A stretch of DNA of 64,000 bases from Symsagittifera roscoffensis. Its lineage: Eukaryota > Xenacoelomorpha > Acoela > Convolutidae. The DNA is taken from assembly GCF_963678635.1 (NCBI RefSeq), contig NC_087067.1, forward strand, positions 20,892,596 through 20,956,595, read 5' to 3'. This document shows positions 1-14,059 of the stretch, piece by piece. Every line of letters begins with the position of its first letter. Positions within the stretch are counted from its first letter, which is position 1. Under the pieces are notes generated by a model. That model was given only the letters and a program-made list of their open reading frames with translations, made no database searches and was not told the DNA's origin. A program made the position numbers and the translations under genes.

Positions 1-2953
1 CCTTTCCTCGCCTCTAACTGTCCATGCTCTGAATTTCTAAATCAATATCGGATTAAGTTAAATGCATCCAAGGCATTACAGCAGCTAATTGAAAGCGTAG
101 CAAAATCATTGTTTTCAACAAAATTTCAAAAATTGTGCGAAAACTCATAAATTCAATTACATGGGCCAAGGAAATTTAAATAAATACATTTTATACACAT
201 TTTTAATTTTTTTAACGGAGTCTGAATTAGACTTTTTGAATTTTTCTTGGAATAAAGTTTTTTTTTGCATTCAGTACTAGCATATAAAACCAAAAAAATT
301 GAAAGAAAACTTTTTTCGGAAAATAAGCCTACCCTCCAGAGCCGAAAGTCCGCCAAAAATTGTAGCTAGAAACTTACAAGAAATACTCTTGAGGACTCTT
401 AACAAGCATCTAACCCACCGCAAGACAAAAAAAAATACATACAACTGAAATAAAAATTCAAATCTCAATTTGTAGAACTATGATGTTACCCACGGCAAGA
501 CAGAAAAATACAAACAACTGGATTAAAAACTCAAATCTCAATTTATAGATTGATGCTTAGAGTTGTATACGGTAATTGAAAGGTTCTTTCGTCTTCTTTT
601 TTTGATGTAAAAGTTTCATCCCACTGTTTTTGATGATTCAACAGATTTCAAGCAAAAAATTATAAATACATAATTTGAATTTGTTCGGAAAATTAGTTCT
701 AGTTTAGCTGTACTATTACAACGACTTTTGAATGGAGTAACGAACCTCAAGGCGCAAGCTGATCATTGTATAAAAATAACTTGGATTTTTAGAACTGTAG
801 AAGACGAAGAAAGAAGGAACACTTAAACTATCATTCACAAAATCCTAGCAATCAGAAAAAAAATTTTTCTTTCGTTGTTTCAATGCTCTTTCAGTTTCTT
901 CTTTTAATTGCCATGTTTGACCTCAAAACATACCAAAATTTTTCCGATGCAATTAAACACGAAACTGAGCCGTTGAAACGCCATCGGAAACGCCATAAAA
1001 ACGCTATTAAAAACGCGTTTTCTTTAGTCTTGGCTTAGTTCTTTGATTTTCTGGTCTGTTTACAGGCTAACTATTGTGCTACCATTTTTAGAATATCAAC
1101 CAAAGGAGTTTTGATCAGTTTTCGTTTGCATACAAAAAAAATCTCATAGCAGGGTCTCGGGTCCACAGAAAACATGATTTTGATCGAAAACAAGGCTAAA
1201 AACCACAATAAATAAACATATTTTTAGTGACCTTTATGTATAAGATCTATAAGAGATAAATTGACCCTTTCTTCGCCTCTAACTGCCCATGCTCTGAATT
1301 ACCAAATCAATATCGGATTAAGTTAAATGCATCCAAGGCATTACAGCAACTAATTGAAAGCGTTGTAAAATCATTGTTTTGAAAATTAATTCAAAAATTG
1401 TGCGAAAACTCAGGAATTCAAATATATGTGGCAAGGAAGTATGGATGAATATATTTTATATATATTTTTAAACATTTAACGAAAGTTGATTTAGAATTTT
1501 TGAATTTTTATTGGAATAAAATTCTTGTTGCAACCAGCATTAGCATATAAAACCACAAAAATGAAAGAATACTTTTTCGGAAAAAAAGTCGACCGTCCAG
1601 AGCCAAAAATCCGCCAAAAATTTTAGCTAGACACTTAAAAGAAATACTCTGTACGATATCTAACATGTTATCATTACCTTATTTATGATGTTACCCACCG
1701 CAAGACAAAAAAATACAAATAACTGAAATAAAAATTCAAATCTCAATCTGTAGAAAAAACAACTGTTCAAAAAACATACATTGGTTTTGATGGATCAAAA
1801 CGTTCAAACTCTTTGATATAAATTGACTCATTTCAAGAAAAACTATAGATTATAAAATTAGTATGTAAAGCAAAAGACATGATACAAAAACTGATGCTCA
1901 GATTAACCTCAGAACTCCCTACACGTTTTCGAAAAACTGTTGCTCAAATCAACCCAAAAACTCCTACACATTTTCAAAAGAGTCATCTATGAGATAAAAA
2001 CTTTGACTTGACAAAAAAGATTGAATTTTCTTTTTCTAAACAAAATTTAGTATTTTTCAAGAAAAAAAAAACTATCAGTTTCTGAGAAAACAAGACAATT
2101 ATGAGATGAAAAATTTAATTCTAAACACAAAAAAAATCTAATCATTTTTTTGTATTTGATACAGTTTTTAATATCTGTTCAGAAACAAGAAAACTATCAG
2201 CAACTATCGATATGAGAATACTAATTATAAGTAAAAAAAATGACTAATCAATCTAATCCAATATGTACGCACACAAAAATATGGCGTGAGTTTCTTTTTC
2301 GTTAAAAGAATTGTATATAACGCTAGTGTTTTAACCGAAGATTTTAAGATTGAATTTATTTTAATTTTTGTATTTTTCTATTTTATTTTGTGTTAAATCT
2401 TGATTTGATGTTTTAGTACAGCACAAAACTCATCGCATTTTAATTATTGGTTTATTTATTTTTACTATAATTTATTTAAGCAACTAATCAGAAATTTTGA
2501 ACTAATATATATTACACTTTATTTCATTGATGTTTAGACTTTTAAACGGTAATTGAAGTGTTCTTGCTTCTTCTTTTGATTTTAAAATTCATCACTATCC
2601 TTTTGATGATTTAACGAGTTTTAAGTAAACATTTATAAATAGATAATGTGAATTTGTACCTAAAATTGGTTTTACACTAGCTGTACTGTTGCAACAACGT
2701 TTCTGCGTAGTAAGCAACCTTAAGGAGCAATCTGATTATTCTGTAAAAATATCTTAGATTTTAAGAACTGTAGAAGTTGAAGAAAGAAGAAACACTTTAA
2801 CTACCGTACACCAAATCCTAGCGACAGGAAAAAAACTATTTTTTTTCTTGGTTTCATATTAATCGAATGGCAGAAATCATGGTTCAACCAATTTAATTTT
2901 AATATCATTAAACGGTTTTTTCCACGCTCTTTTAGTTTCATCTTTTAATCGCC

Positions 2954-3850
2954 ATGTTTGACATCAAAACTTTCCCAAAAATTTCCGATGAAATAAAAAC
3001 GAACTCTATAAGAATGCCATTCAGACGCAATTGAATTTTTAGGAAAAACACGAAGAAGACGGTAAAATTTTTGATTGGGATAATTTTTGATTTTGCGCAA
3101 TTCGAAAATTCCAGATTCCGGTTTCAAAACATTGAAAAAAAATGAAGCAGAAAAGGAAAAAATTATTTCATTGAATTATATCAGGTTGAAATGTCAAAGC
3201 AAAAACTTTATATTCTAAGATCGAGGAAAATTAAGAACCAAAAAACTATCTACGTTCAAGACGAGAAGGCCAATAGCTGAGAATGTTCTGGCAACAAGAA
3301 GATTTGGGGGCAACAAAACTCAGGACTGGTGGAACCGTACGAAAATTGTAAACCAAGACTTTATGATCACGTTACCTATCTAATTGGAATTTATAACTGC
3401 TTTTCAGACAAACTTGAAGCAATAGAATCAGTGAGTAACCTAGAAAAATTAAATAAATTAGTATAATCACAATATCTCCCCCTAAACAATTTCTGTGTGA
3501 ACATTAACGCCATTAGGTGCTTTCAAAAAAAATTTAAAGCACAAGTGCCGAAAGTTAGCGAAAAAAAACTCTTAGTTATGTTACATTTTTCTGAGGTTTA
3601 GTAGATGAAACGATAGATGTTTTGGACATCCACATTGTTTTTTTTTTCAGACAGTGATGCTTTTATTTTAATTGGGTTGCATCACTCTGATGGGGTTGAT
3701 GGAATTGATGATGAAAACCATCAAAGATTTGTGTAGTAATTCTCCAATAACAGCAAATACATGCAAAATGACAACTCGACCAAGAATGTGTAACATTTGC
3801 CCGGAAATTACACAATGACGGAGCGTAGAAAAAGTTGTATTGACAAATGG
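2954..3850 (+). pseudogene. Decayed two-exon coding relic in array unit 1
   Basis: This unit carries the same relic as the others. A start-like MFD...F.KIS segment is at 2954, followed by a basic, aromatic-rich stretch. A coding-like block ends at 3430 in GAATCA followed by a good splice donor, GTGAGTAA. A T-rich acceptor ends in CAG at 3650, giving a 220-nt intron that keeps the frame open into a second exon ending TACACAATGA near 3817. The first exon is interrupted by an in-frame stop (the AATAGCTGA segment near 3272), and the start segment is frameshifted. No family is recognised. It may be a decayed gene or a transposon ORF. Confidence 0.35.
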
Positions 3851-5458
3851 CTGACGTCATTTTCCTTAACCCTGCTCGTCATCATTGTTTTCATTGTTTT
3901 CAAAATCATTGTTTTCAAAAAAAATTCAAAAATTGTGCTAATACTCATAAATTCAATTACTAGTGCCAAGGAAATTTGGATAAATACATTTCATATACAT
4001 TTTTAAATTCTTTAACGGAGGTTGAATTAGGTTTTCGAATTTTTATTGGCATAAGTTTTTTGTTGCAATCAGCACTAGCATATAAAACCAACAAAACTGA
4101 AAAAAAAAATTTTCGGAAAATAAGCCAAAATCTTAGCTAGAAACTAACCAGAAATACCCTTGAGGACTCTTAACAAGCATCTAAGAACAATAGCTAACAA
4201 GTTATCACTACCTTAACTATGATGTTACACTGCGCAAGACAAAAAATACAAACAACTGAAATAAAACATCAAATTTCAATTTGTAGAGAAGAAGCAACCG
4301 TTCGAAAAGCTTACATTGGTTTCGATGGATCCGAAATGTTCAAACTTTTTGATAAAAATTGACTCATTTACAGAAAAATTGTAGATTATTAAAAAATATA
4401 TGTAAAGCAAAAAGATATGATACAAAAACTGATGCTCAGATTAACCTCAGAACTCCTTACACGTTTTCAAAAAGCTGATGCTCAAATTAACCCAAGAACT
4501 CCATTTAAATTTTCGAAAGAGTCATCTATGAGATAAAAACAATGATTTCTAAACAAAACTTCGTATTTTTGAAGAAATGTGAAACTATCAGTTTCTGAGA
4601 AAACAAGACAATTATGAGATAAAAAATTTAACTAAAAACACAAAAAAGTTCTAACCATTTAGTTGTAATTGATACAAATTTTTTTATCTGTTCAGAAACA
4701 TGAAAACTATCAGCAACTATCGGAACGAGAAAAAATAATTTTAAGAAAAAAAAAATGACTATTCAATCTAATCCAATATGTACGCAAGCAAAATGTGGCA
4801 TGAGTTTCTTTTTCATTAAAATATTTGTATATAACGCTACTGTTTTTACAGAAGATTTTAAGATAGAATAGTTGACTTTAATTTGTGTAAAATTTTATTT
4901 TATTTGTTGTTAAGTCTTGATCTGATGTTTTATTACAGCTAAAACTGTATCGGATTTTAGTTATTCGTTTATTTAATTTTACTATATACTAATTAAGCAA
5001 CTAATCTGAATTTTTGAGCTAATATTTATTACACCTCATTTCATTGATGCTTAGAATTTTATGCGTTAATTGAAGTGTTCTTTCTTTTTCTTTTGACGCA
5101 AAAAATTCATCCCAATCCTTTTGATGATTGAACGGAATTTAATTATATATTTATAAATAGATAATGTGAATTTGTACCTATCTTGGTTTTACACAATTGC
5201 AACGGCTTTTGTGTGTAGTAAGCAATCTTAGGGAGCATTCTGATCATTCTGTAAAAATAACTTAGATTTTTAGAACTGTTGAAGACGAAGAAAGAAACAA
5301 AACTTTAACTACCGTACACACATCCTAGCAATAAGAAAAAAAATTTTTCGTTGGTTTCAAGTTGATCGAATGGCAGAAATGATGATTCAACTAACTTAAT
5401 TTTTTTTGTCAATAAACGGTTTTTTCAACGCTTTTTTAATTTCATCTTTTAATTGCCA

Positions 5459-6359
5459 TGTTTGACCTCGAAACTTTCCAAAAAATTTCCGATAAAATTA
5501 AAAACGAACTCTATAAGAACGTTATTGAAACGCTATTGAAATGTTAGGAAAAAATTCGAAAAATTGGGGGCGTCAACCAGGAAGAAGACGGTAAAAAATT
5601 TGATTGGGATAACTTTTGAATTTGCGCAATTTGAAAATTCCAGAATCCGGTTTCAAAACTTTGAAAGAAACAAATGGAGCAGAAAATGGAAAAAATCATT
5701 TCTTGAATTAAATCAGGATGAAAAGTCAAAGCAAAGATTGTATAATCCAAGATCGAGGAAAACTTAGGAACCAAAAAACCATCTACGTTCAACAAGAGAA
5801 GGCCAACAGCAGACAATGTTCTGGCAACAAGAAGATTTGGGGGCAACAAAACTCAGGACTGGTGGAAGCTGTAAAAAACTGTAAACCAAGATTTTATAAA
5901 CACGTAACCAGACTAATTGGAATTTGTAACTGCTTTTCAGACAAACTTGATGCAATTGAATCACTGAGTAAGCCAGAAAATTAACTAAATTAGTACAACC
6001 ACAATATCTGCTCCTAAACAATTTCCGTGTGTACACTTACGCCATTTGGGTGCTTGTGGCGTACTTTACCGCACAACTTTAAAGCACAATTGCAGAAAAG
6101 TAACAAAAAACTCTTAGTTTTGTTAGATTTGTCTGAGGTCTAGTAGATGAAACGATAGATGTTTTGGACATTCATATTGTTTTGTTTTCAGATAGTGATG
6201 CTTTTATTTCGGATGGGTTGCATCACTCTGATGGGGTTGATGGAATTGATGATGAAAACCATCAAAGATTTGTGTAGTAATTCTCCAATAACAGCAAATA
6301 CATGCAAAATGACAACTCGACCAAGAATGTGTAACATTCGCCCGGAAATTACACAATGA
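5459..6359 (+). pseudogene. Decayed two-exon coding relic in array unit 2
   Basis: An 88-codon open frame (5718-5984) has a Lys/Arg-rich start, WGQQNSGLVEAVKNCKPRF and a CNC motif near its end. It lines up with the block that precedes the splice donor in other units, but the donor GT is changed to CT at 5964. The acceptor TTTTCAG at 6185-6191 is intact. The exon after it is open for about 55 codons to 6359 and contains CSNSPITANTCKM. The upstream segment from 5459 begins MFDLETFQKISDKIKNELYK and then meets a stop. Each unit is broken in a different way, which suggests once-coding sequence amplified and then decayed. No family is recognised. Confidence 0.4.
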
Positions 6360-8130
6360 CGGAGCGTAGAAAAAATTGTATTGACAACTGGCTGACGTCA
6401 TTTTCCTTAACCCTACTCGTTTTTAATAGTCTTGGCTAGATTTTTTGATTTTCTGGTCTGTTTAAAGGCTAACTATTCCGCTACCGTTTTTAGAATATTA
6501 ACCAAAAGACTTTTGATCAGTTTTCGTTTGCATGCAAAAAAACCTCATAGCAGGTTCTCGGGTAGAATAGATAGATTGACCCTTTCCTCGCCTCTAACTG
6601 TCCATGCTCTGAATTTCTAAATCAATATCGGATTAAGTTAAATGCATCCTAGGCATTACAGCAGCTAATTGAAAGCGTAGCAAAATCATTGTTTTCAAAA
6701 AAATTTCAAAAATTGTGCGAAAACTCATAAATTCAATTACATGGGTCAAGGAAATTTAAATAAATACATTTTATATACATTTTTAATTTTTTTAACGGAG
6801 TCTGAATTAGACTTTTTGATTTTTTCTTGGAATAAAGTTTTTGTTGCAATCAGTACTAGCATATAAAACCAAAAAAATTGAAAGAATTCGGAAAATAAGC
6901 CTACCCTCGAGAGCCGAAAGTCCGCCAAAAAGTTTAGCTAGAAACTTACAAGAAATACTCTTGAGGACTCTTAACAAGCATCTAACCCACCGCAAGACAT
7001 GTTACCCACCGCAAGACAAAAAAAAATACAAACAACTGAAATAAAAATTCAAATTTCAGTTTGTAGAGAAGAAGCAACCGTTCGAAAAACTTACATTGAT
7101 TTCGATGGATCCAAAACTTTCAAGTTTTTTGGTAAAAATTGACTCAATTCCAGAAAATCTATAGATTATAAAAAAAGTATGTAAAGCAAAAGGATATGAT
7201 GCAAAAACTGATGCTCAGATTAACCTCAGAACTCCTTACACGTTTTCCAAAAACTGATTTTCAAATTAACCCAAGAACTCCATAAAAATTTTAGAAAGAG
7301 TCATCTATGAGAAAAAACATTGATTCCCAAACAAAACAACTTCGTATTTTTGAAGAAATGTGAATCTATCAATTTCTGAGAAAACAAGACAATTATGAGG
7401 TGAAAAGTTTAACTAAAAACACAAAAAAGTTCTAACCACTTAGTTGTAAATGATACAAATTTTATTATCTGTTCAGAAACATGAAAACTATCAGCAACTA
7501 TCGGAACGAGAGAAACTAATTTTCAGAAAAAAAAAATGACTTTTTAATCTAATCCAATATGTACGCAAACAAAAATATGGCGTGACTTTCTTTTTCATTA
7601 AAAGATTGGTATACAACGCTAGTGTTTTTTACCGGAGATTTTCAGATTAAATTGATTTTAATTTTGTACATTTCTATTTTATTTTTTGTTATGTCTTGAT
7701 CTGATGTTTTATTACAGCAAAAGACTTTTATACGGTAATTGAAATGTTCTTTCTTCTTCTTTTGATGTAAAAAACTCATCCCAATCCTTTTGATGATTTA
7801 ACAAAAATTAGGTAAATATTTATAAATAACTAATGTGAATTTGTACCTAAAATTAGTTTTACACTATTGCAACGGCTTTTGTGTGTATTAAGAAATCTTA
7901 GGCAGCATTTTGATCATTCTGTAAAAATAACTTACATTTTTAGAACTGTTGAAGACGAAGAAAGAAACAACACTTTAACTACCGTACACACATCCTAGAA
8001 AAAAGAAAGAAAAAATTTTTTTTCGTTGGTTTCAAGTTGATCAAATGGCAGAAATCATGACTCAACTAACTTAAATTTTTTGTCAATAAACGGTTTTTTC
8101 AACGCTTTTTTAATTTCACCTTTTAATTGC

Positions 8131-9020
8131 CATGTTTGACCTCGAAACTTTCCGACGAAATTAAAAACGAACTCTATAAGAACGTTATTGAAACGCTATT
8201 GAAATGTAAGGAAAATTCGAAAAATTGGGGGCTTCAACAAGGAAGAAGACGGTAAAAAATTTGATTGGGATAACTTTTGAATTTGCAGAATTTGAAAATT
8301 CCAGAATCCGGTTTCAAAACTTTGAAAGAAAAAAATGGAGCAGAAAATGGAAAAAATCATTTCTTGAATTAAGTCAGGATGAAAAATCAAAGCAAAGATT
8401 TTATAATCCAAGATCGAGGAAAATTTAGGAACCAAAAAACCATCTACGTTCAACAAGAGAAGGCCAACAGCAGACAATGTTCTGGCAACAAGAAGATTTG
8501 GGGGCAACAAAACTCAGGACTGGTGGAAGCTGTAAAAAACTGTAAACCAAGATTTTATAAACACGTAACCAGACTAATTGGAATTTGTAACTGCTTTTCA
8601 GACAAACTTGATGCAATTGAATCACTGAGTAAGCCAGAAAATTAACTAAATTAGTACAACCACAATATCTGCTCCTAAACAATTTCCTTGTGTACACTTA
8701 CGCCATTTGGGTGCTTGTGGCGTACTTTACCGCACAACTTTAACGCACAATTGCAGAAAAGTAACAAAAAACTCTTAGTTTTGTCAGATTTGTCTGAGGT
8801 CTAGTAGATGAAACGATAGATGTTTTGGACATTCACATTGTTTTGTTTTCAGATAGTGATGCTTTAATTTCGGATGAGTTGCATCACTCTGATGGGGTTG
8901 ATGGAATTGATGATGAAAACCATCAAAGATTTGTGTAGTAATTCTCCAATAACAGCAAATACATGCAAAATGACAACTCGACCAAGAATGTGTAACATTT
9001 GCCCGGAAATTACACAATGA
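8131..9020 (+). pseudogene. Decayed two-exon coding relic in array unit 3
   Basis: The block is nearly identical to the preceding unit. The 88-codon frame at 8379-8645 is intact and the splice donor is again CTGAGT instead of GTGAGT, so units 2 and 3 share this lesion. The initial MFDLETF segment is shortened by a small deletion and frameshifted. The distal exon-like piece follows TTTTCAG at about 8851 and ends at the conserved stop near 9020. Function unknown. Confidence 0.4.
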
Positions 9021-10407
9021 CGGAGCGTAGAAAAAGTTGTATTGACAACTGGCTGACGTCATTTTCCTTAACCCTGCTCGTTTTGAATAGTCTTGGCTAG
9101 ATTCTTTGATTTTCTGGTCTGTTTAAAGGCTAACTATTGCGCTACCATTTTTAGAATATCAACCAAAAGACTTTTGATCAGTTTTCGTTTGCATGCAAAA
9201 AAACCTCATAGCAGGTTCTCGGGTAGAATAGATAGATTGACCTTTTCCTCGCCTCTAACTGTCCATGCTCTGCATTTCTAAATCAATATCGGATTAAGTT
9301 AAATGGATCCAAGGCAATACATCAGCTAATTGAAAGCGTAGCAAAATCATTGTTTTCAAAAAAATTTCAAAAATTGTGCGAAAACTCATAAATTCAATTA
9401 CATGTGCCAAGGAAATTTAAATAAATACATTTTATATACATTTTTAATTTTTTTAACGGAGGCTGAATTAGACTTTTTGAATTTTTCTTGGAATAAAGTT
9501 TTTGTTGCAATCAGTACTAGCATATAAAACCAACAAAATTGAAAGAAAATTTTTTTCGGAAAATAAGCCTACCCTCCAGAGCCGAAAGTCCGCCAAAAAT
9601 TTTAGCTAGAAACTTACAAGAAATACTCTTGAGGACTCTTAACAAGCATCTAACCCACCGCAAGACATGTTACCCACCGCAAGACAAAAAAAAATACAAA
9701 CAACTGAAATAAAAATTCAAATTTCAGTTTGTAGAGAAGAAGCAACCGTTCGAAAAACTTACATTGATTGCAACTATCGGAACGAGAGAAACTAATTTTA
9801 AGAATTAAAAAGTGATTTTTTAATCTAATCCAATATGTACGCAAACAAAAACATGGCGTGAGTTTCTTTTTCATTAAAAGATTGGTATACAACGCTGGTG
9901 TTTTTTACCGAAGATTTTCAGATTTAATTGATTTTAATTTTATACATTTCTATTTTATTTGTTGTTAAGTCTTGATCTGATGTTTTATTACAGCAAAAGT
10001 TTTTTATACGGTAATTGAAATGTTCTTTCTTCTTCTTTTGATGTAAAAAACTCATCCCAATCCTTTTGATGATTTAACAAAAATTAAGTAAATATTTATA
10101 AATAAATAAAGAAAATGTGTATCTAAAGTTATTTTTACACTACTGCAACGGTTTTTTTGTGTAGTAAGCAATCTTAGGGAGCATTCTGATTATTCTGTAA
10201 AAATAACTTAGATTTTTAGAACTGTTGAAGACGAAGAAAGAAACAACACTTTAACTACCGTACACAAAATCCTAGCAATAAGAAAAAAAAATTTTTTTCT
10301 TTGGTTTTAAATTGATCGAATGGCAGAAATCATGATTCAACTAACTTATCTTTTTTGTCAATAAACGGTTTTTCCAACGCTCTTTTAATTTCATCTTTTA
10401 ATTGCCA

Positions 10408-11313
10408 TGTTTGACCTCGAAACTTTCCGAAAAATTTCCGATAAAACTAAAAACGAACTCTATAAGAACGTTATTGAAACGCCATTGAATTGTTAGGAAA
10501 AAACTTGAAAATTTGGGGGCGTCAACCAGGAAGAAGACGGTAAAACTTTTGATTGGGGTATTTTCTTAATTTGCGCAATTTGAAAATTCCAGAATCCGGT
10601 TTCAAAACTTTGAAAGAAAAAAATGGAGCAGAAAATGGAAAAAATCATTTCATTGAATTAAATCAGTATGAAAAGTCAAAGCAAAGATTTTATAATCCAA
10701 GATCGAGGAAAACTTAGGAACCAAAAAACCATCTACGTTCAACAAGAGAATAGCTGACAAAGTTCTGGCAATAGCTGACAGTGTTCTGGCAACAAGAAGA
10801 TTTGGTGGCAACAAAACTCAGGACTGGTGGAACCTGTAAAAAACTGTAAACTAAGACTTTATAAACCAGACTAATTGGATTTTGTAACTGCTTTTCAGAC
10901 AAACTTGATGCAATTGAATCAGTGAGTAAGCTAGAAAAATTAACTTAATTATTACAACCACAATATCTGCCCCTAAACAATTTCCGTGTGTACAAATACG
11001 CATTAGGTGCTTTTGGCGTACTTTAACGCACAACTTTAACGCACAAGTGAAGAAAAGTAACAAAACAACTCTTAGTTTTGTTAGAATTGTCTGAGGTCTA
11101 GTAGATGTAATGATAGATGTTTTGGACATTCACATTGTTTTTTTTTAGATAGTGATGCTTTTATTTCGGATGGGTTGCATCACTCTGATGGGGTTGATGG
11201 AATTGATAATGAAACCATCAAAGATTTGTGTAGTAATTCTCCAATAACAGCAAATACATGCAAAATGACAACTCGACCAAGAATGTGTAACATTCGCCTG
11301 GAAATTACACAAT
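10408..11313 (+). pseudogene. Decayed coding relic in array unit 4
   Basis: It begins MFDLETFRKISDKTKNELYK at 10408. The central block has a duplicated CTGACA-TGTTCTGGCAA segment near 10755-10790 and in-frame stops. The splice donor GTGAGTAAGC is retained at about 10921. The downstream exon-like piece follows a T-run ending in TAG near 11150. Same unrecognised relic as in the other units. Confidence 0.3.
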
Positions 11314-13083
11314 GACGGAGCGTAGAAAAAGTTGTATTGACAACTGGTTGACGTCAGTTCTCTTAACCCTACTCGTTTTCAATAGTCTTGGCTTAGTTCT
11401 TTGATTTTCTGGTCTGTTTTAAGGCTAACTTTTGTGCTATCGTTTTTAGAATATCAACCAAAGGACTTTTGATCAGTTTTTGTTTGCATGCAAAAAAAAC
11501 CTCATAGCAGGGTCTCGGGTAGAATAGATAGATTGACCCTTTCCTCGCCTCTAACGGTCCATGCTCTGAATCACTAAATCAATATTGGATTAAGATAAAT
11601 CTATCCAAAGCATTACAGCAGCTAATTAAAGCGTAGCAAAATCATTTTTTTCAAAATTATCCAAAAATTGTGCGAAAACTCATGAAATCAATTACATGTG
11701 CCAAAGATGTTTGGATGAATACATTTTATAATTTTAATTTTTTTAACGGAGGTTGAATTAGACTTTTCGAATTTTTATTGGAATAAATTTTTGTTGCAAT
11801 CAGCACTAGCAGATAAAACCAACAAAATTAAAAGAAAATTTTTTCCGGAAAATAAGCCGACCCTCCAGAGCCAAAAGTCCGCCAAAAATTTTAGCTAGAA
11901 ACTTAAAAGAAATACTCTCGAGGATTCTTAACAAGCATTTAAGGACGATTTCTAACATGTTATCACTACTTTAATTATGATGTTACCCACCGCAAACTAA
12001 AAAATACAAACAACTGAAATAAAAATTCAAATCTCAATTTGTAGAAAAAAGCAACCGTTCAAAAAACTTAGATTGGTTTTGATGGATCAAACTTTTTGAT
12101 AAAAATTGACTCATTTCTAGAAAAACTATTGATTATAAAAATAATAGGTAAAGCAAAAGGATATGATACAAAAACTGATGCTCAGATTAACCTCAGAACT
12201 CCTTACACGTTTTCGAAAAACTGATGCTCAAATGAACCCAAGAACTCCATTTAAATTTTCGAAAGAGTCATCTATGAGATAAAAACATTGACATGACAAA
12301 AAAAATTCGTAACTTTCTTTTGTTTTTTAAACAAAACTTCGTATTTTTCAAGAAATATGAAACTATCAATTTCTGAGAAAACAAGACACTTATGAGATAA
12401 AAAATTTAACTAAAAACACCAAAAAAATTATTTTTTTTGTTTGATACAAGTTTCATTATCTGTTCAGAAACATGAAAACTATCAGCAACTATCGAAACGA
12501 GAAAAATAATTATAAGAATTAAAAAACGACTGTTCAATCTAATCCAATATGTACGCACACAGAGAAATGGCGTGAGTTTCTTTTTCATTAAAAGATTGGT
12601 ATATAACGCTAGTGTTTTTTACCAAAGGTTTTCAGATTATATTGATTTTAATTTTGTACATTTTTATTTTATTTGTTGTTAAGTCTTGATTTGATGTTTT
12701 ATTACAGCAAAAGACTTTTATACGGTAATTGAAATGTTCTTTCTTCTTCTTTTGATGTAAAAATTTCATCCCAATCCTTTTTATGATTTAACGAAAATTG
12801 AGTAAACGTTTATAAATATATAATGTGAATTTGTACCTAAAGTTAGTTTTACACTATTGCAACGGGTTTTGTGTGTAGTAAGCCACCTTAGGGAGCAATC
12901 TGATTATTCTGATAAAAAAACTTAGATTTTTAGAACTCTAGAAGACGAAGAAAGAAAAACACATCAACTATATTTTCCGTGGTTTCAAATTGATCGAATG
13001 GCAGAAATAATAATTCATTCAACTTAATTTTCATGTCAATAAACGTTTTTTCAACGTTCATTTAATTTCATCTTTTAATCGCC

Positions 13084-14052
13084 ATGTTTGACCTCGAAAG
13101 TTTCCGAAAAATTTCCGATGAAATTTAAAACGATCTCTATAAGATTGCCATTGAAACACCATTGCATTTTTAGGAAATAATTCAAAAAATTGGGGGCGTC
13201 AACCAGGAAGAAAACGGTAAAGATTTTGATTGGGATAAATTTTGAATTTGAGCAATTCGAAAATTCCAGATTCCGGTTTCAAAACCTTGAAATAAAAAAA
13301 TGGAGCAGAAAATGGAAAAAATCATTTTATTGAATTATATCAGGATGAAATGTCAAAGCAAAGATTTTATAATCCAAGATCGAGGAAAAATTAAGAACCA
13401 AAAAACCATCTACGTTCAACAAGAGAAGGCCAATAGCTGACAATGTTCTGGCAACAAGAAGATGTGGGGGCAACAAAACTCAGGACTGGTGGAACCTGTA
13501 AAAAACTGTAAGCCAAGAAATTAAAAACACGTAACCAGACTAATTGGAATTTGTAACTGCTTTTCAGACAAACTTGACGCAATAGAATCAGTGAGTAACC
13601 TAGAAAAATTAACTAAATTAGTACAACCACAATATCTCCCCCTAAACAATTTCTGTGTGTACAGTAACGCCATTAGGTGCTTTTAAAAAAACTTTTATTG
13701 CACAAGTGCAGAAGACTAATAAAAAAATCTTAGTTTTGTTACATTTTTCAGAGGTTTAGTAGATGTAACGATAGGTGTTTTGGACATTCACATTGTTTTT
13801 TTTTCATATAGTGATGCTTTTATTTCGGATGGGTTGCATCACTCTGATGGGGTTGATGGAATTGATGATGAAAACCATCAGAGATTCGTGTAGTAATTCT
13901 CCAATAACAGCAAATACATGCAAAATGACAAATCGACCAAAAATTTGTAGCATTCGCCCGGAAATTACACAAGGATGGAGCGTAGAAAAAGCTGTATTGA
14001 CCATTTCTAATTTTAATTGTTTATTAACAGAGCGAAAATCATTTGGATACTG
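13084..14052 (+). pseudogene. Last copy of the coding relic, with its distal frame extended
   Basis: The donor GTGAGTAAC is retained at about 13591, while the upstream exon carries stops (AATAGCTGA near 13431 and a TAA near 13522). The distal exon differs from every other copy. ACACAATGACGG is ACACAAGGATGG here, so the usual stop is lost and the frame runs on through WSVEKAVLTISNFN to a stop at 14051-14053. The array sequence ends around 13999 and a non-LTR element fragment begins, so the extension runs out of the array. Function unknown. Confidence 0.35.
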
Positions 14053-14059
14053 ATGATGC

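Larger units (their letters stand above)
1..14000. repeat. Macrosatellite-like tandem array of 2.3-2.7 kb units
   Basis: The anchor CCTTTCCTCGCCTCTAAC recurs at 1, about 1265 (as TTCTTCGCC), 6590, 9243 and 11538. A second anchor (GGGGTTGATGGAATTGATGA) recurs near 3690, 6236, 8897, 11190 and 13848. Together they define head-to-tail units: a shortened unit 1-1264 (most of the interior deleted after about 540), 1265-3890, 3890-6587 (first anchor deleted), 6588-9240, 9241-11535 (about 370 bp missing at about 9770) and 11536 to about 14000, where repeat sequence stops inside the unit. The array starts left of the window. Units are AT-rich and share the same order of blocks, including exon-like sequences described separately. 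Indels and many point changes show divergence and no recent homogenisation, except that units 3.9-6.6 and 6.6-9.2 kb are very alike. Confidence 0.85.
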